A stretch of DNA of 64,000 nt, from NCBI RefSeq assembly GCF_900188485.1, contig NZ_FZPH01000001.1, positions 558,001 through 622,000 on the forward strand, given 5' to 3'. Numbering within the stretch: position 1 is the first letter of the stretch; every line of letters starts with the position of its first letter. A program made the position numbers and the translations under genes. The stretch comes from Asanoa hainanensis (GTDB lineage: Bacteria; Actinomycetota; Actinomycetes; Mycobacteriales; Micromonosporaceae). Of the stretch, positions 1 to 8,116 are shown piece by piece. The notes under the pieces were generated by a model. The model saw only the letters and a list, made by a program, of their open reading frames with translations, did no database searches and was not told where the DNA came from.

Positions 1-1
1 G

Positions 2-862
2 AAGAACCGGTACCGGAACCTCGATCGCATCCGCAGCCTCGATCCGGTGCGGGACTACGTCGAGATCTACCGGACGATGGTTCGGTTCGAGTTTCCGTGG
101 GATCTCAAGCTCGCGCTCAACCTGGCCTTCAACCGTACGTTCTCGACACCGACCGTCGCCGCGATCCTGGCCTCCACCGGTGAGCTGACCAAGCGCACCC
201 AGCGCCGGGTCGACGACACCGGGCTGTTGATGTTCGAGATCGTGCTGCACGGGTTCGACCATCCGCGCGGCCGGGCCGCGATCCGCCGGATGAACCAGCT
301 CCACCGGCCGCACCGTGGCGTCCCGGCCGACGAGTTCGTATATGTCCTGGCGTGCCTCGTCGTCGTTCCGTTGCGGTGGCTCGACCGCTACGGCTGGCGT
401 CGGCCCTGCTGCCACGAGCGGGAGGCCACCTACCGGTTCTACCGTGAGCTCGGGGAGCACCTCGGCGTCAACGGCCTCCCCGACTCGTTGGCGGAGCTCG
501 AGCGCTGGTTCGACGACTACGACCGTGCGCACCTGGTGCCGAACGAGCCCGCGGCCACCATCGAGCGGGCCACCCGCTCGCTGCTGCTCACCCGGCTCCC
601 TCGCGCACTGTCGCCGTTGGGCAATGCCCTGGTCAGCGCCCTCTACGACGAGCGGCTGCGAGCCGCCACCGGCGTGCCACCGCCGGCATGGCCGGTGCGC
701 GCCGGCCTGCACGCGGCGCTCAAGGCCCGGGCGGCGATCCAACGCCACCTCGGCCGGCCGCGCGCCGTCGGGATGTTCGAGGACGGCATCAACACGAAGT
801 CCTATCCGGACGGGTACGAGATCAGCGAGCTCGGACCGGGACCCGCAGCACGGTCGCGGTGA
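2..862 (+). CDS. MpaB-family oxygenase-like protein (DUF2236), 5' end missing
   Basis: The frame is open from base 2, and the residues before the first possible GTG (base 47) already read like the family (an LDPxRDYVEIYR-type stretch), so the true start lies left of the window. At least 286 residues are visible. The central block FDHPRGRAAIRRMNQLHR and the following Cys/His-containing helix match the MpaB/latex-clearing-protein oxygenase family (DUF2236), whose characterised members are haem-dependent oxygenases. No signal peptide can be judged because the N-terminus is absent. It converges on the kelch lipoprotein gene and the two overlap by 41 bases at their 3' ends. The substrate cannot be predicted. 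The family assignment is fairly secure; enzymatic activity is inference. Confidence 0.75.
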   Translation, partial: KNRYRNLDRIRSLDPVRDYVEIYRTMVRFEFPWDLKLALNLAFNRTFSTPTVAAILASTGELTKRTQRRVDDTGLLMFEIVLHGFDHPRGRAAIRRMNQLHRPHRGVPADEFVYVLACLVVVPLRWLDRYGWRRPCCHEREATYRFYRELGEHLGVNGLPDSLAELERWFDDYDRAHLVPNEPAATIERATRSLLLTRLPRALSPLGNALVSALYDERLRAATGVPPPAWPVRAGLHAALKARAAIQRHLGRPRAVGMFEDGINTKSYPDGYEISELGPGPAARSR

Positions 863-1904
863 CCCGGGTGCGGTCGTCGTAGCCGCCGGTGACCAGGACC
901 GAGCCGTCCGGCAGCGGGGCCACCGCCGGGTACTGCCGTTCCACCGTGCCCCGCGCCGCCACCTCGAACCGGCCGTCGGCGTACACCTCGACGCCGTAGC
1001 CACCCGCCACCGCGAGCCGGCCGTCCGGCAGGGCGACCACCGCGTCGGAGATCTTGTAGCGGGGCTCGGCCATCGACGCCGCGGGCGTGAAACGACCGGC
1101 GCGCGGGTCGAAGAGCAGCGTCGTGGCCAGCCGGGCAGCGGCGTCGTCGGCCGTCTGCCCGCCGACGACCAGCGCCCGCCCGTCCGGCAACGGCGCCGCC
1201 GCCAGCTTGTAGGACGGCATCGGCAGGCGGCCCGGCACCTCCTGCCACGCGTCCCGCGCCGGGTCGTACAGCAACGCCGTGTCGAGCAGCCCCACCCCGT
1301 GTGCCGTCGCGGACTGCCCACCGACGACCAGAACCCGGCCGTCGGCCAGCAGCGCGGCGCCATGCCGGGAGCGCGGGCCCGGCAGCGGGGCGACCGCACG
1401 GAAACCGGTGCCGTCGAAGACCTCGGCCGTCGCCAGCGCCGCCCGCCCGGACACGCCGCCGACCAGCAGGACCCGGCCGTCGGGCAGCCGGGTCGCCGTG
1501 TGGTTGGCCCGTCGGGCGGTCATGGTGCCGGCCGGCACGAAGGTCGTACCCGTGAAGATCTCGGCCGTGCCGCTCGGTGCCGACGTCTCGCCGGGAAAAC
1601 CGCCCGCGACCAGCACCCGGCCGTCGGGCAGCGCGGTCGCGGTGTGGTTGAACCGCGCCTCGGCCAGCGCAGGGCCGGCCACGAACCGGCCGTCGACGTA
1701 GAGCTCGGAGGTCGACTGCGTCTCACCGCAGCCGTCGGTCGCACAACCGCCGGCGATCAGCACCCGGCCGTCCGGCAGGGGCGTCGCGGTGTGCGCGGCC
1801 CGGGCCACCCGCATGGCCGCCTCCGGCGGGCCGACCGGCACGGGTGGATCATCGACACAGCCGGCCAGCACGACGGCCACGAGCAGGAGCGGGACACGCC
1901 TCAT
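822..1904 (-). CDS. Kelch-repeat lipoprotein
   Basis: Encodes 360 residues from the ATG at 1904, which directly begins a lipoprotein signal (MRR, then a hydrophobic run ending in the lipobox LAGC). A GTG 36 bases upstream would add a non-signal extension, so I prefer 1904; a GGGGA sits 12 bases before it. The mature part holds about seven copies of a kelch-type motif of the form LPDGRVLVAGG preceded by H-T/A-A, spaced roughly 45 residues apart. This predicts a seven-bladed beta-propeller tethered outside the membrane by a diacylglycerol-Cys. Kelch propellers bind proteins or glycans, and some are copper-radical oxidases, but I see no oxidase accessory domain. The gene is divergent from the small gene at 1991. 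Confidence 0.8.
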   Translation of the reverse strand: MRRVPLLLVAVVLAGCVDDPPVPVGPPEAAMRVARAAHTATPLPDGRVLIAGGCATDGCGETQSTSELYVDGRFVAGPALAEARFNHTATALPDGRVLVAGGFPGETSAPSGTAEIFTGTTFVPAGTMTARRANHTATRLPDGRVLLVGGVSGRAALATAEVFDGTGFRAVAPLPGPRSRHGAALLADGRVLVVGGQSATAHGVGLLDTALLYDPARDAWQEVPGRLPMPSYKLAAAPLPDGRALVVGGQTADDAAARLATTLLFDPRAGRFTPAASMAEPRYKISDAVVALPDGRLAVAGGYGVEVYADGRFEVAARGTVERQYPAVAPLPDGSVLVTGGYDDRTRVTATVLRVPVRAR

Positions 1905-1977
1905 GCGGCTGACGAGTCCCCAGGATGTCGTCAGGTTCACACCGGCCCGCTTTCAGCAGATTCTCACCGACCCGCGC

Positions 1978-1983
1978 TACCTT
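1978..1983 (+). promoter_or_regulatory. Putative leaderless -10 element for the 1991 gene
   Basis: TACCTT fits the actinobacterial TAnnnT -10 pattern and ends seven bases before the ATG at 1991, which predicts a transcript starting at or next to the A of the start codon. No good -35 element is evident. Confidence 0.4.
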
Positions 1984-1990
1984 GCAAGGC

Positions 1991-2371
1991 ATGGACGAGA
2001 ACCGTGCCCGCCGGGTGGTCGACGCCCTCCGCGACCGGGGTGTTCCCGCACACATGGCGCAGGCCAGCGCCGGCCGCTCGGAGACCGGCGTCCGGGTGGT
2101 GCTGCCCGGTGAGCGCGAGGCGCTCTGGGACACCGACGGCACCGCCGGGCTCGAGGCGCAGGTGATGCGCGACGGCATGCTCGTCGGGTTCGTGCCCCGG
2201 ATTCCGGGCTCCGAGGACTTCACCGAGGCCCAGGTGATCGACGCGATCGCCAACACCGACTACGACCAGCCGGTCGCGCGCCGGTCCGCCAGTCCGGTGC
2301 CGGCGGCTCCGGCGCTGCCGCGCGAGGGTGGGTTCTTCCGCCGCATGCGCGACGGCTTCCGCGAGCGCTGA
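1991..2371 (+). CDS. Small uncharacterised actinobacterial protein
   Basis: Encodes 126 residues starting MDENRARRVVDALRDRG. The open frame extends upstream to 1925, but the ATG at 1991 fits a TACCTT -10 seven bases ahead, and the upstream residues look non-coding. The first 80 residues form a compact alpha/beta region: a helix, a strand with VRVVLPGEREALW, then GLEAQVMRDGMLVGFVPRIPGSE. An alanine/proline-rich linker and a basic tail (FFRRMRDGFRER) follow. There is no signal peptide or membrane segment. I do not recognise a named domain. It lies 44 bases upstream of the SmpB-like gene in the same direction, so the two may be co-transcribed. Confidence 0.65.
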   Translation: MDENRARRVVDALRDRGVPAHMAQASAGRSETGVRVVLPGEREALWDTDGTAGLEAQVMRDGMLVGFVPRIPGSEDFTEAQVIDAIANTDYDQPVARRSASPVPAAPALPREGGFFRRMRDGFRER

Positions 2372-2415
2372 TAATCACGGGTGCCCACCGTGCGGCCCTG
2401 GCAGACTGAGCGGCC

Positions 2416-2934
2416 ATGAGACGCGACACGCCCCGCCCGGAGCGGGCCCGCCGGGAGACACCGCGCCGGATGGTCGCGTCCAACAAGAAGGCCCGCCACG
2501 AGTACGAGATCCTCAAGACGTACGAGGCCGGGCTTGTGCTGCTCGGCACCGAGGTCAAGTCGCTCCGGCTCGGGCACGCCTCGCTGGCCGAGGCGTTCGC
2601 CCAGGAACGCGACGGTGAGCTGCATCTATACGGCCTGCACATCGCGGAATACGGCATGCGGGGCTGGTCGACGCACGGGCCGCGGCGGATCCGCAAGCTG
2701 CTCCTGCACCGGTCCGAGATCCACCGCATTCTCGAGAAGATCCGCGAGCCGGGGCTGACCCTGGTGCCGCTGGCGCTCTACTTCGAGAACGGCTGGGCCA
2801 AGGTCGAGTTGGGCATCGCGCGGGGCCGCCGGGAATACGACAAACGCCAGGTCCTGGCCCAGCGCGACGCCGATCGGGAGATCGCCCGCGCCATGGGCCG
2901 CGCGCTGAAGGGGCGCACCAGCGGGCGCAGGTGA
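2416..2934 (+). CDS. smpB: SsrA-binding protein SmpB (possibly a second, divergent copy)
   Basis: Encodes 172 residues covering the full SmpB beta-barrel: [13 protein letters not shown] near residue 20, [10 protein letters not shown], the [10 protein letters not shown] segment, [10 protein letters not shown] and [12 protein letters not shown] basic tail ([13 protein letters not shown]) would fold into a helix in the ribosomal decoding centre. SmpB delivers tmRNA to stalled ribosomes for trans-translation. The usual position 50 loop (NVHIxxY...NHxP) is altered to [17 protein letters not shown], and the N-terminus carries about 15 extra Arg/Pro-rich residues. No ssrA gene follows, since the downstream 80 bases are an operator/promoter, and no ftsEX-like genes precede it. 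The family call is safe; whether this is the housekeeping copy cannot be told from this window. Confidence 0.85.
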   Translation: MRRDTPRPERARRETPRRMVASNKKARHEYEILKTYEAGLVLLGTEVKSLRLGHASLAEAFAQERDGELHLYGLHIAEYGMRGWSTHGPRRIRKLLLHRSEIHRILEKIREPGLTLVPLALYFENGWAKVELGIARGRREYDKRQVLAQRDADREIARAMGRALKGRTSGRR

Positions 2935-2945
2935 TCGGGCTCTCG

Positions 2946-2974
2946 TTGTTCTGACAGACAGGTCTGTCTAGTGT
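2946..2974 (+). promoter_or_regulatory. Putative promoter of the MFS-TetR pair
   Basis: TTGTTC at 2946 and TAGTGT at 2969 are separated by 17 bases, a standard spacing for a housekeeping sigma factor. The -10 lies between the two palindromic operator sites described next, so a bound repressor would block it. Confidence 0.4.
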
Positions 2975-3001
2975 GTGAGTTGCACTAGACAGACCTGTCT
3001 A
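2956..3001. promoter_or_regulatory. Double palindromic operator (TetR-type)
   Basis: Two copies of AGACAG-N2-CTGTCT lie at 2956-2969 and 2987-3000 in opposite orientation, with centres 31 bp apart (about three helical turns, so on the same DNA face). Taken together they form an 18-bp perfect inverted repeat (2956-2973 with 2983-3000) around a 9-bp spacer. The second box extends to a 16-bp palindrome with flanking T and A. The placement over the MFS promoter, with a TetR gene downstream in the same unit, suggests autoregulation by that TetR (inference). Confidence 0.7.
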
Positions 3002-3015
3002 CCCAGGGAGCCGCA

Positions 3016-4242
3016 GTGAGCTCGTCCGCCGTCCTGGCCGCTCGGCCGGCAACCCGATTCCGCCTCGGCCGCACCCCGTCGCTGTGGCTGCTCGCGTCGA
3101 TCGTCGTGTCGCTGCTGGCCGCGTCCAGCGCGCCGACCCCGCTCTACGCCACCTACCAGGCCGAGTGGGGCTTCTCGCCGATGACCACCACGGTCGTGTT
3201 CGGCGTGTACGCGGTCGCCGTGCTGCTCTCCCTGCTGGTCTTCGGCCGCCTCTCCGACCACGTCGGCCGCCGGCCGGTCCTGCTCGTGGCCCTGCTGGTG
3301 CAGGCGGCCGCGCTGGTCGTGTTCGCGTTCGCCGGCGGCGTACCCGAGCTGCTCGCCGCCCGGGTCGTCCAGGGCCTGGCCACCGGCGCGGCGCTGGCCG
3401 CGCTCGGCGCCGGGATGCTCGACATCGACCGGGCCCGCGGCACCACCGCCAACGCGGTCGCGCCCGGCATCGGCACCGGCGGCGGCGCGCTGCTCTCGGC
3501 CCTGGTCGTGCAGTTCCTGCCGGCGCCCACCCACCTGATCTACCTGGCGCTGCTCGGTGTGCTCCTGCTTCAGGCGGTCGGCGTCGCCCTGATGCCCGAG
3601 ACGGTCAGCCGCGCGCCCGGCGCCCGGCACTCGCTGATCCCGGAGATCAAGCTGCCCCGCACCGTCCGCGGCCCGGTCGCGATCGCCGCGCCCGTGCTGT
3701 TCGCGGTGTGGGCCCTCGCGGGCTTCTACGCGTCGCTCGGCCCGTCCCTGGTCCGCGGGCTGGCCGGCTCCACGTCGGCGGTCTACGGCGGACTCGGCCT
3801 GTTCGTGCTGGCCGCCGTGGCCGCGCTGAGCGTGCTGGCGGTCAACAACCGCCCGGCCAGGACCGCCCTCGGGGTCGGGATCGTCGGCCTCATCGTCGGC
3901 GTGACCGGTTCCCTGTTCGCGATCTCGGCCGGCTCCACCGTGGCCTTCCTGATCGCGACCGGCGTCGCTGGCATCGGCTTCGGCAGCGGCTTCCAGGGCG
4001 CGATCCGGATCGTGGTGCCGCTGGTCGCGGCGCACGAGCGCGCCGGCGTGCTGGCCCTGCTCTACGTGGTGTCCTACCTGGGCCTGGGCGTGCCCGCGGT
4101 GATCGCCGGTTACCTGGTGGTGCACGCCGGCGGCCTGCTCGACACCGCACGCGAGTACGGCATCGCGGTGATCGTGCTGGCCGCGCTCGCGGGCCTGGCC
4201 CTCCTGCGCCGCCAGGCACCCCGGGTCCAGGCGGCCGGCTGA
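3016..4242 (+). CDS. MFS transporter (12-TM drug/metabolite exporter type)
   Basis: Encodes 408 residues from a GTG with AGGGAG seven bases upstream. About 12 hydrophobic helices are visible, with the MFS loop 2-3 motif as GRLSDHVGRRPVLL around residues 75-90 and SAPTPLYATYQ in the first periplasmic loop. This is typical of DHA1-like exporters paired with TetR regulators. It is a proton-coupled membrane exporter of unknown substrate. The double palindrome directly upstream and the TetR gene 41 bases downstream form a self-contained repressor-controlled efflux unit. Large opposite-strand frames over this gene are GC-driven shadows. Confidence 0.85.
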   Translation: MSSSAVLAARPATRFRLGRTPSLWLLASIVVSLLAASSAPTPLYATYQAEWGFSPMTTTVVFGVYAVAVLLSLLVFGRLSDHVGRRPVLLVALLVQAAALVVFAFAGGVPELLAARVVQGLATGAALAALGAGMLDIDRARGTTANAVAPGIGTGGGALLSALVVQFLPAPTHLIYLALLGVLLLQAVGVALMPETVSRAPGARHSLIPEIKLPRTVRGPVAIAAPVLFAVWALAGFYASLGPSLVRGLAGSTSAVYGGLGLFVLAAVAALSVLAVNNRPARTALGVGIVGLIVGVTGSLFAISAGSTVAFLIATGVAGIGFGSGFQGAIRIVVPLVAAHERAGVLALLYVVSYLGLGVPAVIAGYLVVHAGGLLDTAREYGIAVIVLAALAGLALLRRQAPRVQAAG

Positions 4243-4283
4243 ACGTACGATGACGACGGTTTGGTGAAAAGGCGGTGAGTGAG

Positions 4284-4859
4284 ATGGCGGTGACCACCTC
4301 GAAGCCCTCGGCCCGCGAGCGGCTGCTGGCCTCGGCCGACGAGCTGTTCTACCGCGAGGGCGTCCACGTGGTCGGCATCGACCGCGTGATCGAACACGCC
4401 GGCGTCGCCAAGGCCACGCTCTACAACACGTTCGGCAGCAAGGACGAGCTGATCCGGGCGTACCTGCAGGGCCGGCACGCGGCGATCGAGAAGCGGGTCG
4501 CGGAAGGGCTCACCGCGTACGCGACCCCGCGCGAGAAGATCGTCGGCGTCTTCGACATCCAGGGCGGCCGTTTCACCAACCCGGAGTACCGCGGCTGCCC
4601 GTTCGTCTCCGCCACCGCCGAGGCCATGCCGGGCGCGGCGTCGGTGTCCGCGGCCGACGACTACCGCGCCTGGGTCCGCGCCCTGTTCACGGACCTGTCC
4701 CGCCAGGCCGGCGCCCCGGACCCGGTGTCACTCGGCCAGCAGCTCCAGGTCATCTACGACGGCATCGCGGTCGGCATGCGGATGGACCACGACCGCACGG
4801 AAAGCCTCGCGGCCGGCCTGACGCTCGTCCGCGCCCTGCTCGCGGCGACCCTCGACTAG
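4284..4859 (+). CDS. TetR/AcrR-family transcriptional regulator
   Basis: Encodes 191 residues if begun at the ATG at 4284, where AAAAGG lies 11 bases upstream; the GTG at 4275 would leave only two bases. The N-terminal HTH is canonical: ARERLLASADELFYREGVHVVGIDRVIEHAGVAKATLYNTFGSKDELIRAYL (residues about 10-60, abbreviated by landmarks ARERLL, GVAKATLYNTFGSKDEL). The C-terminal ligand domain has GCPFVSATAEAMPG, as in TetR_C-type regulators of MFS exporters. It probably represses the MFS gene and itself through the double palindrome at 2956-3001. The 3' end overlaps the convergent GNAT gene by four bases. Confidence 0.88.
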   Translation: MAVTTSKPSARERLLASADELFYREGVHVVGIDRVIEHAGVAKATLYNTFGSKDELIRAYLQGRHAAIEKRVAEGLTAYATPREKIVGVFDIQGGRFTNPEYRGCPFVSATAEAMPGAASVSAADDYRAWVRALFTDLSRQAGAPDPVSLGQQLQVIYDGIAVGMRMDHDRTESLAAGLTLVRALLAATLD

Positions 4860-5332
4860 GGCGTTCCGGTCCAGCGCAGCCACGTGTACGGGCGGGGCTG
4901 CGGCGCGTTCCACTCCGCCTGGAGCTCCGGCGCGACGTCGGCGAAACCCGCGGCCCGGTAGGCGGCCAACGCGGGCGCGTTGTCCGGGCGTACCCGCAGG
5001 AAGACGTCGTCGAAGCCGGCCCGCGCCGCCAGGGCCCGGGTCAGCGCCCGGCCCACGCCCCGGCCCCGCTCCTCGGGCGCGACCAGCAGGCGGGCGAGCT
5101 CGGCCTCGTCCTCCTCGTCGTCGGACCAGACCTCGCCGTAGCCGACCGGCCGGCCGGCGTCGAGCAGCAGGTAGGCGGCGACATCGTCCTGTGTGGACCA
5201 GTCGGAGACGACGTCTGCGGGGAACGGGTGCTGGGCCCGTGAGCACCACCGGTCGGCCTCGTCGGCCGACCGTACCCACCCGGCGACCATGGCGGCCCGG
5301 TCAGCGGTGAACGGAACCAGAGCGAAAGTCAT
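4856..5332 (-). CDS. GNAT-family N-acetyltransferase
   Basis: Encodes 158 residues. It carries the GNAT core: a strand with GRPVGYGEVW, the acetyl-CoA pyrophosphate loop LLVAPEERGRGVGRALTRAL (R-G-x-G-x-G/A around residues 90-100), then RVRPDNAPALAAYRAAGF, the usual late helix with an asparagine and AAYRxxGF. These enzymes transfer acetyl from acetyl-CoA to an amine; the substrate is not predictable here. It has no signal peptide. The gene is convergent with the TetR gene (four-base overlap) and divergent from the 5370 gene. Confidence 0.85.
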   Translation of the reverse strand: MTFALVPFTADRAAMVAGWVRSADEADRWCSRAQHPFPADVVSDWSTQDDVAAYLLLDAGRPVGYGEVWSDDEEDEAELARLLVAPEERGRGVGRALTRALAARAGFDDVFLRVRPDNAPALAAYRAAGFADVAPELQAEWNAPQPRPYTWLRWTGTP

Positions 5333-5357
5333 GATGCGTCAAGGGTAGTGGGAGCCC

Positions 5358-5363
5358 GATACT
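5358..5363 (+). promoter_or_regulatory. Putative leaderless -10 element for the 5370 gene
   Basis: GATACT ends six bases before the ATG at 5370, which has no ribosome-binding site. This spacing is what a leaderless transcript needs. Confidence 0.4.
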
Positions 5364-5369
5364 CGGCGG

Positions 5370-5867
5370 ATGGATCCGTGGATCTCGATGATCTCCGCGC
5401 TCACCGGGCTGCTCGTCGGCGGCGCCGTCAGCTATGTCACCAGCCGGGCTCAGCTGCGCATCCAGGCGGAGCACGAGTACGACCGCAGCCTGCGCGACCT
5501 GCGGCTGCCGCACTACCAGCGGCTCTTCCATCTCACCGAGAGCGTTCCGCGGCAGTGGCTGTCGTCGAGTCCGGACCGGGCGGGGCTGCGCGCCACCCGG
5601 CAAGCGTTCCAGAGCTGGTACTTCGGCGAGGAGGCCGGCGGCCTGTTCCTGTCGCAGGCAGCCCGGGACGCGTACTTCGCGCTCCAGAACGCCCTTCAGG
5701 CGGCGGCCGACGGGCTGCCCGAGGACACCGCCACCGTGACCGACCGCGACTCGGTGATCGTGCGCGCGAAGGCCAGCGCGCTTCGGCACCAGCTGTCGGC
5801 CGACCTGGGCGTCGCACAGCAACCCCGCCGCCCGTGGATCACGCCTAGGAGCGTGCCGGCACCTTAG
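5370..5867 (+). CDS. Uncharacterised single-helix membrane protein
   Basis: Encodes 165 residues. Residues about 5-25 (ISMISALTGLLVGGAVSYVTS) form one N-terminal membrane helix. The rest is a helical cytoplasmic domain starting RAQLRIQAEHEYDRSLRDLRLPHYQRLFHLTE, with mid-protein WYFGEEAGGLFLS. This architecture (short membrane anchor, then an R-x-x-x-Y-D helix) recurs in small actinobacterial proteins without assigned function. I cannot name a family. A GATACT element six bases upstream suggests a leaderless transcript. Its TAG stop forms part of the putative -10 element of the DUF1810 gene downstream. Confidence 0.7.
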   Translation: MDPWISMISALTGLLVGGAVSYVTSRAQLRIQAEHEYDRSLRDLRLPHYQRLFHLTESVPRQWLSSSPDRAGLRATRQAFQSWYFGEEAGGLFLSQAARDAYFALQNALQAAADGLPEDTATVTDRDSVIVRAKASALRHQLSADLGVAQQPRRPWITPRSVPAP

Positions 5868-5870
5868 GCT
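5865..5870 (+). promoter_or_regulatory. Putative leaderless -10 element for the DUF1810 gene
   Basis: TAGGCT ends six bases before the GTG at 5877. The hexamer includes the TAG stop codon of the preceding gene. No ribosome-binding site is present, consistent with a leaderless GTG start. Confidence 0.45.
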
Positions 5871-5876
5871 GGCCGG

Positions 5877-6305
5877 GTGAGTGATGACGATCCGTGGCAG
5901 CTTCGGCGCTTCGTCGAGGCGCAGGACGGGACCTATGAGCGCGCTGCGGCGGAGCTGCGGGCCGGCAGCAAGCGGAGCCACTGGATGTGGTTCATCTTCC
6001 CGCAGATCGCCGGCCTAGGGCGAAGCTCCATGGCCCAGGCGTACGCGATCTCGGGCCTCGACGAGGCCCGCGCCTACCTGGACCACCCGGTGCTCGGCCC
6101 CCGGCTACGCGAGTGCGCCCGCATCCTGGTCGACGGTGAGTCGAGCGACGAGGTCCGCATCTTCGGCCCGGTCGACGCGCTCAAGCTGCGCTCGTCGATG
6201 ACGCTGTTCACCCACGCGGCGCCGGGCGAGCCGGTGTTCCGCGCGGTCCTCGACCGCTTCTACGGCGGGGTCGAGGACGACGCGACGCTGGCCCGGCTGC
6301 ACTAG
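5877..6305 (+). CDS. DUF1810-domain protein
   Basis: Encodes 142 residues, the typical full length for DUF1810. Hallmarks are [35 protein letters not shown] (given by its landmarks [17 protein letters not shown]) at residues 8-45, then [32 protein letters not shown] and [16 protein letters not shown]. The protein is soluble and cytosolic. The family is widespread, but its biochemical activity is not firmly established. The start is the GTG at 5877, placed by the TAGGCT element six bases upstream. Its 3' end overlaps the convergent phosphoglucomutase gene by four bases. Confidence 0.9.
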   Translation: MSDDDPWQLRRFVEAQDGTYERAAAELRAGSKRSHWMWFIFPQIAGLGRSSMAQAYAISGLDEARAYLDHPVLGPRLRECARILVDGESSDEVRIFGPVDALKLRSSMTLFTHAAPGEPVFRAVLDRFYGGVEDDATLARLH

Positions 6306-7954
6306 GCATTCAGGGCGGCGCCGACCACTCCCCTGGCCTCCTCCTGGATGCGGGCCAGGTGCTCGGGGCCCTTGAAGGACTCCGCGTAGATCTTGTAGAC
6401 GTCCTCCGTGCCCGACGGGCGGGCGGCGAACCAGCCGTTCTCCGTGGCCACCTTGAGGCCGCCGATGGCCGCGCCGTTGCCCGGGGCCGCGGTCAGGATC
6501 TCGGTGATCGGCTCGCCCGCCAGGCTGGTCGCGGTCACCTGCGACGGCGACAGCTTGCCCAGCACCGCCTTCTGCTCGCGGGTGGCGGGCGCGTCGACCC
6601 GGGCGTACGCCGGGCTGCCGAAGCGGGCGACCAGGTCGGCGTGGTGCTGCGACGGGGTGCGCCCGGTGCGGGCGATGATCTCCGAGGCGAGCAGGTTGAG
6701 GATGATGCCGTCCTTGTCGGTGGTCCACACGCCACCGTCGCGGCGCAGGAACGAGGCCCCGGCGCTCTCCTCGCCGCCGAAGCCGACCGTGCCGTCGAGC
6801 AGGCCCGGCACGAACCACTTGAAGCCGACCGGTACCTCGAGCAGCGTCCGCCCGAGGTCGGCGGCGACGCGGTCGATCAGCGACGACGAGACCAGCGTCT
6901 TGCCGACCGCGGCGTCGGCGGGCCAGCCATCGCGGTTGCGGAACAGGTAGTCGATCGCGACGGCCAGGTAGTGGTTCGGGTTCATCAGGCCCGCGTCCGG
7001 CGTGACGATGCCGTGCCGGTCGGCGTCGGCGTCGTTGCCGGTCGACACCTGGTACTGGTCGCGCTTGGCGATCAAGGACGCCATCGCGTACGGCGACGAG
7101 CAGTCCATCCGGATCTTGCCGTCCCAGTCGAGCGTCATGAAGGCGAACCGCGGGTCGACGGCCGGGTTGACGACGGTCAGGTCGAGCCCGTGCTTCTCGG
7201 CGATCTCGGCCCAGTAGGCGACGCTGGCCCCGCCCAAGGGGTCGGCGCCGATCCGCACCCCGGCGTCGCGGATCGCCACGAGGTCGACCACCGACGGCAG
7301 GTCGTCCACATAGGATGCCGTGAAGTCGAACTCCTGGGTGGTCTCCGCCGCCCGGGCCCGCCCGTACGGCATCCGGCGCACCCCGGCCAGCTTCGCACGC
7401 AGCAACTCGTTGGCCCGGTCCTGGATCCAGCCGGTCGCGTCGGTGTCGGCGGGGCCGCCGTTGGGCGGGTTGTACTTGAACCCGCCGTCGTCGGGCGGGT
7501 TGTGCGAGGGGGTGACCACGACCCCGTCGGCGCGGGCGGCCGGGCCGCGCTTGTTGTAGGTGAGGATCGCGTGCGAGACGGCCGGCGTCGGCGTGAACCC
7601 GTCGCGGCTGTCGATGAGCACCGTCACCCCGTTGGCGGCGAACACCTCGAGGGCCGTCTCGGTGGCGGGCTCGGAGAGCGCGTGCGTGTCGCGGCCGAGG
7701 AACAACGGCCCGGTGATGCCCTGCTCCGTGCGGTACTCGACGATCGCCTGACTGGTCGCGGCGATGTGGTCGTCGTTGAACGCCCGCCGCAGGCTCGAAC
7801 CGCGATGACCCGAGGTGCCGAACGCGACCCGCTCAGCCGGAACCGACGGGTCGGGGTGCTGGTCATGATAGGCGGCGAGAACGGCCCCGACGTCGATCAG
7901 ATCACCGGGCTCAGCCGGCTGCCCGGCGCGGGGGTTGTTGGACACGCCCCGCAT
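6302..7954 (-). CDS. pgm: Phosphoglucomutase, alpha-D-glucose specific
   Basis: Encodes 550 residues, close to the 546 of E. coli Pgm and alignable from [14 protein letters not shown] onward. It interconverts glucose-1-phosphate and glucose-6-phosphate, feeding glycogen and nucleotide-sugar synthesis. Seen motifs are FGTSGHRGS, the phosphoserine loop [13 protein letters not shown] (Ser near residue 150), the magnesium site [10 protein letters not shown], the sugar loop [12 protein letters not shown] and the phosphate-binding [10 protein letters not shown] near the C-terminus. All catalytic elements are intact. Start choice: ATG at 7954; a GTG at 7945 (MSNNPRAGQ) is also possible, and a longer open frame upstream is spurious. 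Divergent from the endonuclease-fold gene at 8117. Confidence 0.95.
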   Translation of the reverse strand: MRGVSNNPRAGQPAEPGDLIDVGAVLAAYHDQHPDPSVPAERVAFGTSGHRGSSLRRAFNDDHIAATSQAIVEYRTEQGITGPLFLGRDTHALSEPATETALEVFAANGVTVLIDSRDGFTPTPAVSHAILTYNKRGPAARADGVVVTPSHNPPDDGGFKYNPPNGGPADTDATGWIQDRANELLRAKLAGVRRMPYGRARAAETTQEFDFTASYVDDLPSVVDLVAIRDAGVRIGADPLGGASVAYWAEIAEKHGLDLTVVNPAVDPRFAFMTLDWDGKIRMDCSSPYAMASLIAKRDQYQVSTGNDADADRHGIVTPDAGLMNPNHYLAVAIDYLFRNRDGWPADAAVGKTLVSSSLIDRVAADLGRTLLEVPVGFKWFVPGLLDGTVGFGGEESAGASFLRRDGGVWTTDKDGIILNLLASEIIARTGRTPSQHHADLVARFGSPAYARVDAPATREQKAVLGKLSPSQVTATSLAGEPITEILTAAPGNGAAIGGLKVATENGWFAARPSGTEDVYKIYAESFKGPEHLARIQEEARGVVGAALNA

Positions 7955-8043
7955 CGTAACGCCGGTCCGGTCAACCGGCCGGGATCTACGGGCCGACCCC
8001 TCCCTCAACGCGCCCGCCGTTTCCGCGTGACGGTCCGGCCTTC

Positions 8044-8068
8044 GGCGCGCCATGCGGTTTCGCGCGCC
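8044..8068. promoter_or_regulatory. Inverted repeat in the pgm/EEP divergent region
   Basis: GGCGCGC at 8044-8050 is matched by GCGCGCC at 8062-8068 across 11 bases. It lies about 50 bases before the 8117 gene. It could be a regulator site, but short GC-only repeats arise easily in this genome. Confidence 0.25.
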
Positions 8069-8116
8069 ACGGTGACGTGCGCGCTGCCCGGGCGTCGGTG
8101 TGACACCGTGGTCGGC

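Noticed and set aside
2968-4125. Minus-strand open frame over the MFS gene
   Set aside because: Low-complexity Gln/Gly/Arg/Asp sequence opposite a typical 12-helix transporter.
7967-7978. CCGGT-CA-ACCGG palindrome upstream of pgm
   Set aside because: Five-base GC arms are too short to stand out in this sequence.
6359-8108. Upstream part of the open frame that ends in the EEP hydrolase
   Set aside because: It is antisense to phosphoglucomutase, and the EEP fold begins only at about 8117.
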